A DNA stretch of 64,000 nt, taken from Eledone cirrhosa. Its lineage: Eukaryota; Mollusca; Cephalopoda; Octopoda; Eledonidae. A program made the translations under genes and the position numbers. Positions 60,957 to 64,000 of the stretch are shown one piece after another. The stretch covers positions 294,807,097-294,871,096 of the forward strand of contig OZ024740.1 in the NCBI GenBank assembly GCA_964016885.1, given 5' to 3'. The notes under the pieces are model-generated. The model saw only the letters and a program-made list of their open reading frames with translations. It did not search any database and was not told the origin of the DNA. The first letter of the stretch is position 1. Each line of letters begins with the position of its first letter.

Positions 60957-61290
60957 CATCATCATCATCATAATTTTACGTCCGCTTTTCCCTGCTTGCA
61001 AGGGTGGGACGGGAACTGATTCTGGCTTGATTTCTAAGGCTGGATGCCCTTCCTAACACCAACGTCATTTACAGTGAGTGCTGGGTCCTTTTTTCCCCGT
61101 GGCGCCTACACGTCCACTTTACAGTGTGGGCTAGGTGCTTTTTTTCCGTGGCACCTCCACGACCACTTTGCAGTGGAATGATAGGGACTCCAGTCCTATC
61201 ATCTCATTTCTACAGCTGAGAAAACTGGAGCAATGTGAAATAAAATGTCTTGCTCAAGGAAGCAACACATCACCCGGTCCAAGAATTGTT
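60957..61290 (-). mobile_element. tRNA-derived SINE, family B, lacking its tRNA head
   Basis: From the tail (catcatcatcataattttac, gcttgcaagggtgggacggg) through the 3' units to the core (cttgctcaaggaagcaacac) it matches 41238-41540. It stops at ccaagaattg, inside the B-box region, so the A and B boxes are lost or broken. Confidence 0.85.
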
Positions 61291-61700
61291 AATGTTAAAT
61301 AAAATACCAATCAAGTATTGGGATTGATATAATTGGTTATGTCCTCCATATTTCAGGCCTTGTGCTTATGCTAGAATTCAGTATTTCTTCTTACAACATG
61401 TAGCAGTCATACAAGGTCGAAATTTTCCCTACACTGCCTTGATATCTAAGTTAAGGCATTTACAATACACACATCTGGGTATTGTAAATGCTTTGTATAT
61501 CCCAGTTTTAGAATAGGTACACCATATCTTGCATGTTATAAGGGGCAACTAGATAAATTGTCACCAGGAAGAGTATCCAGTTGTAAAACATTTTTCAAAT
61601 CATCATGTCTAACCCATGTCAGCATGGAAAAGTGGATGTAAAAACAATGACCATGATTATGACATCCCAAATTATATTTGAAATTATCCATGGAAGATGT

Positions 61701-62660
61701 CAGTCACTACCAGCTTAGGTCTACTGACCTTAGATTCTGTCAATCACTACCAGCTTAGATCTACTGACCTTAGTTTCTGTCAATCACTATCAGCTTAGGT
61801 CTACTGACCTTAGATTCTGTCAATCACTACCAGCTTAGATCTACTGGCTTTAGTTTCTGTCAATCACTACCAGCTTAGATCTACTGGCTTTAGTTTCTGT
61901 CAATCACTACCAGCTTAGGTCTACTGGCCTTAGTTTCTGTCAATCACTACCAGCTTAGGTCTACTGGCTTTAGATTCTGTCAATCACTACCAGCTTAGAT
62001 CTACTGGCTTTAGTTTCTGTCAATCACTACCAGCTTAGATCTACTGGCTTTAGTTTCTGTCAATCACTACCAGCTTAGATCTACTGGCTTTAGTTTCTGT
62101 CAATCACTACCAGCTTAGATCTACTGGCCTTAGTTTCTATCAATCACTACCAGCTTAGATCTACTGGCTTTAGTTTCTGTCAATCACTACCAGCTTAGAT
62201 CTACTGGCCTTAGTTTCTGTCAATCACTACCAGCTTAGATCTACTGGCTTTAGTTTCTGTCAATCACTACCAGCTTAGATCTACTGGCCTTAGTTTCTAT
62301 CAATCACTACCAGCTTAGATCTACTGGCTTTAGTTTCTGTCAATCACTACCAGCTTAGATCTACTGGCCTTAGTTTCTGTCAATCACTACCAGCTTAGGT
62401 CTACTGGCCTTAGTTTCTGTCAATCACTACCAGCTTAGGTCTACTGGCCTTAGTTTCTGTCAATCACTACCAGCTTAGGTCTACTGACCTTAGTTTCTGT
62501 CAATCACTACCAGCTTAGGTCTACTGGCCTTAGTTTCTGTCAATCACTACCAGCTTAGGTCTACTGGCCTTAGTTTCTGTCAATCACTACCAGCTTAGAT
62601 CTACTGACCTTAGTGTCTGTCAATCACTACCAGCTTAGGTCTACTGGCCTTAGTTTCTAT
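61701..62660. repeat. 40-bp satellite, 24 units in exact register
   Basis: Every unit begins ca(a/g)tcactac or a one-base variant and runs cagcttag(a/g)tctactg(a/g)c(c/t)ttag. 960 bp / 24 = 40 with no insertion or deletion. Variation is limited to a few positions. Units 11-13 (62101-62220) and 15-17 (62261-62380) share the same variant pattern, suggesting a 160-bp secondary duplication. 40 is not a multiple of 3, so a continuous coding role is unlikely. Confidence 0.97.
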
Positions 62661-63462
62661 CTGTTTCTTCCAGGACCACTACAACAATCTCTCTTCCTCA
62701 TCATCCATCTTCACCTTTCTCAATATGCTTTTTCTATTCAAACTTATCTGTCTGCTTACCTCAGCTTCTATCACTTTTACAATCTCACGCTCCTCATACT
62801 TAACAATTTATTCTTTTTCAGTGTTGCATTCCCATGGAACACTGGCACTGCTGATGTTTCTCTCCAATTACCCATCTATAAAATACAAGTTATCTCTATG
62901 TCCTGGTTGAAATGTATTTCAAAAGTATATAAATATTGCATTGCTTTAAACTAATAAAACAAAATACAGTAGAACATCATTTAACACCCTTGTAAAACAT
63001 GTAATGATATATCATTTTTTAGATATAGAAATGAGTTTGTCACAATTAATATTGACTAATTGTAGATTGTGATGGCCTACAGTATATTTATCTGTATAGC
63101 TGCACAAACATTTATATGTACTTATATATGTGTGTATATATGTATGCAAAAAGCAAACAAATAACAAAGCAAATGCACAGTACAGTGAAGAAATATATTA
63201 TTAGTTTGACGCTTGATATAATAGGAAAAGATTCTTAACGTTTTGGATGCTAGTCCTTCATTAGAAAATACAATGAGAAATTAAAGAAGAAATAGAAAGA
63301 TTGAGGAGACAGGCAGTGGCAGAAACATAAAATAATTTTTTTAGAGTGGAAACGAGTTGGGTAATGGGGTAAGAGAGAAATAGAATGTTGAGATGGAGTG
63401 AAAAGTGGAGAAAAAGTGGTAGAGAGCCGTGGTATATTGGTATAAAGCAAAAAGCTAATATC
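62661..63462. other. No gene recognised
   Basis: CT-rich sequence follows the satellite, then AT-rich sequence. The phrase cttaacgttttggatgctagtccttcattag at about 63234-63264 looks like part of a dispersed repeat. Open frames here have biased composition and no motif. Confidence 0.45.
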
Positions 63463-64000
63463 ATCATCATTTTACGTCCGCTTTTCCCTGCTTGCAAGGG
63501 TTGGACGGCTCCTATTCAGCACAGCATCTCTCCACTTATCACGGTCCTTCGTCATCTCTGTGAGTTTCAGCGATCTGAGGTCTGCTCTCACCACCTCTGC
63601 CCATGTTTTTCGTGGTCTACCTTTACTGCGTCTTCCCTCCACTGGGATTTCCTGGCACTTCTTCACCCAGCAGTCATCCTCCATGCGCATCACATGTCCA
63701 TACCATCTTAGCCTTCTCTCCTGCACACCACAACTTATCCCTCTTATACCCAGTTTCTTTCTCAACTCGTCTATTGTGGTCGTTCACGCACATCCAACGG
63801 AGCATGCTTGCTTCATTTCTCTCCAGCCTTTGCATATCTTTTGCAGTTGCTGCCCATGTCTCACTACAATGCAGCATCGCGCATCTCACACAGGCATCAT
63901 ATAACCACCCTTTCGTATGCAGGGAGAAACCCTTCTTTGTCAACAGAGGAAGCAGCTCCCTAAACTTCTTCCAACCCATCCTTATTCTAGATACTATGGC
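63463..64000 (-). pseudogene. PHD-finger LINE relative, C-terminal ORF (runs off right edge)
   Basis: The minus strand reads GWKKFRELLPLLTKKGFSLH, LYDACVRCAMLHCSETWAA, LERNEASMLRWMCV, then in another frame LGIRGISCGVQERRLRWYGH, VMRMEDDCWVKKC and GRPRKTWAEVVRADLRSL. A frameshift lies near 63760. The (CAT)n end at 63461-63471 marks the 3' end, and unlike the other copies the ORF stop is almost directly followed by the tail, without the repeated 3' UTR. The 5' part lies beyond the window. Confidence 0.85.

Noticed and set aside
61701..62660. CRISPR-like array of 40-bp repeats
   Set aside because: There are no unique spacers; units abut directly, and the sequence is animal. It is a satellite.
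62613..62954. 113-codon plus-strand frame after the satellite
   Set aside because: It begins inside the 40-bp array and continues into CT-rich sequence; the residue composition (Leu/Ser/Phe/Tyr) follows from base bias.

Overview
The window looks like a piece of a cephalopod genome, most likely an octopus. The evidence is very long AT-rich introns, several families of tRNA-derived SINEs, LINEs ending in (GATGAT)n tails, and long (TA)n, (CA)n and (GA)n microsatellites. Species assignment is inference; no marker gene fixes it.

One host protein gene is supported. It is the minus-strand orthologue of TADA3 (ADA3), the adaptor of the SAGA/ATAC histone acetyltransferase module. Ten coding exons between 46335 (ATG) and 15237 (stop) join in consistent phase to a 451-residue protein, close to the usual length of animal TADA3. 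The first coding exon carries only 5 bases of 5' UTR after a splice acceptor, so a non-coding first exon lies further right and is not located with confidence. A possible 6-base microexon sits in the intron between the exons at 28428-28521 and 24667-24779.

Layout. 1-430: Penelope-like reverse transcriptase remnant running off the left edge. 750-3900: short insertions, microsatellites and a foldback element. 4300-6480: a SINE, a 5'-truncated LINE with a 16-bp target-site duplication, and a LINE fragment with a restriction-like endonuclease domain. 6800-14750: a piggyBac-like MITE, minisatellites, a mariner pseudogene inserted in an older repeat, and LINE and SINE remnants. 15.2-46.3 kb: TADA3, with introns holding a hAT element, a CR1-like LINE, MITEs, a Penelope-like fragment, minisatellites, SINEs and a Helitron-like composite. 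46.4-55 kb: dense copies of one LINE family, the best of which has a PHD-type zinc finger next to its reverse transcriptase, plus a mariner MITE and SINEs. 55.1-58.9 kb: low-repeat sequence that probably holds the TADA3 promoter. 58.9-64 kb: more LINE and SINE pieces, an exact 40-bp x 24 satellite, and a LINE running off the right edge.

The mobile elements appear linked. SINEs of the 41.2/52.4/61.0 kb type end in the same 3' tail as the PHD-finger LINE, as expected if the SINEs use its reverse transcriptase. I found no convincing unknown multi-gene system. The most useful leads are the microexon, the duplicated splice boundary next to a LINE insertion, the PHD finger in the LINE, the head-to-head Helitron-like palindrome and the exact 40-bp satellite.
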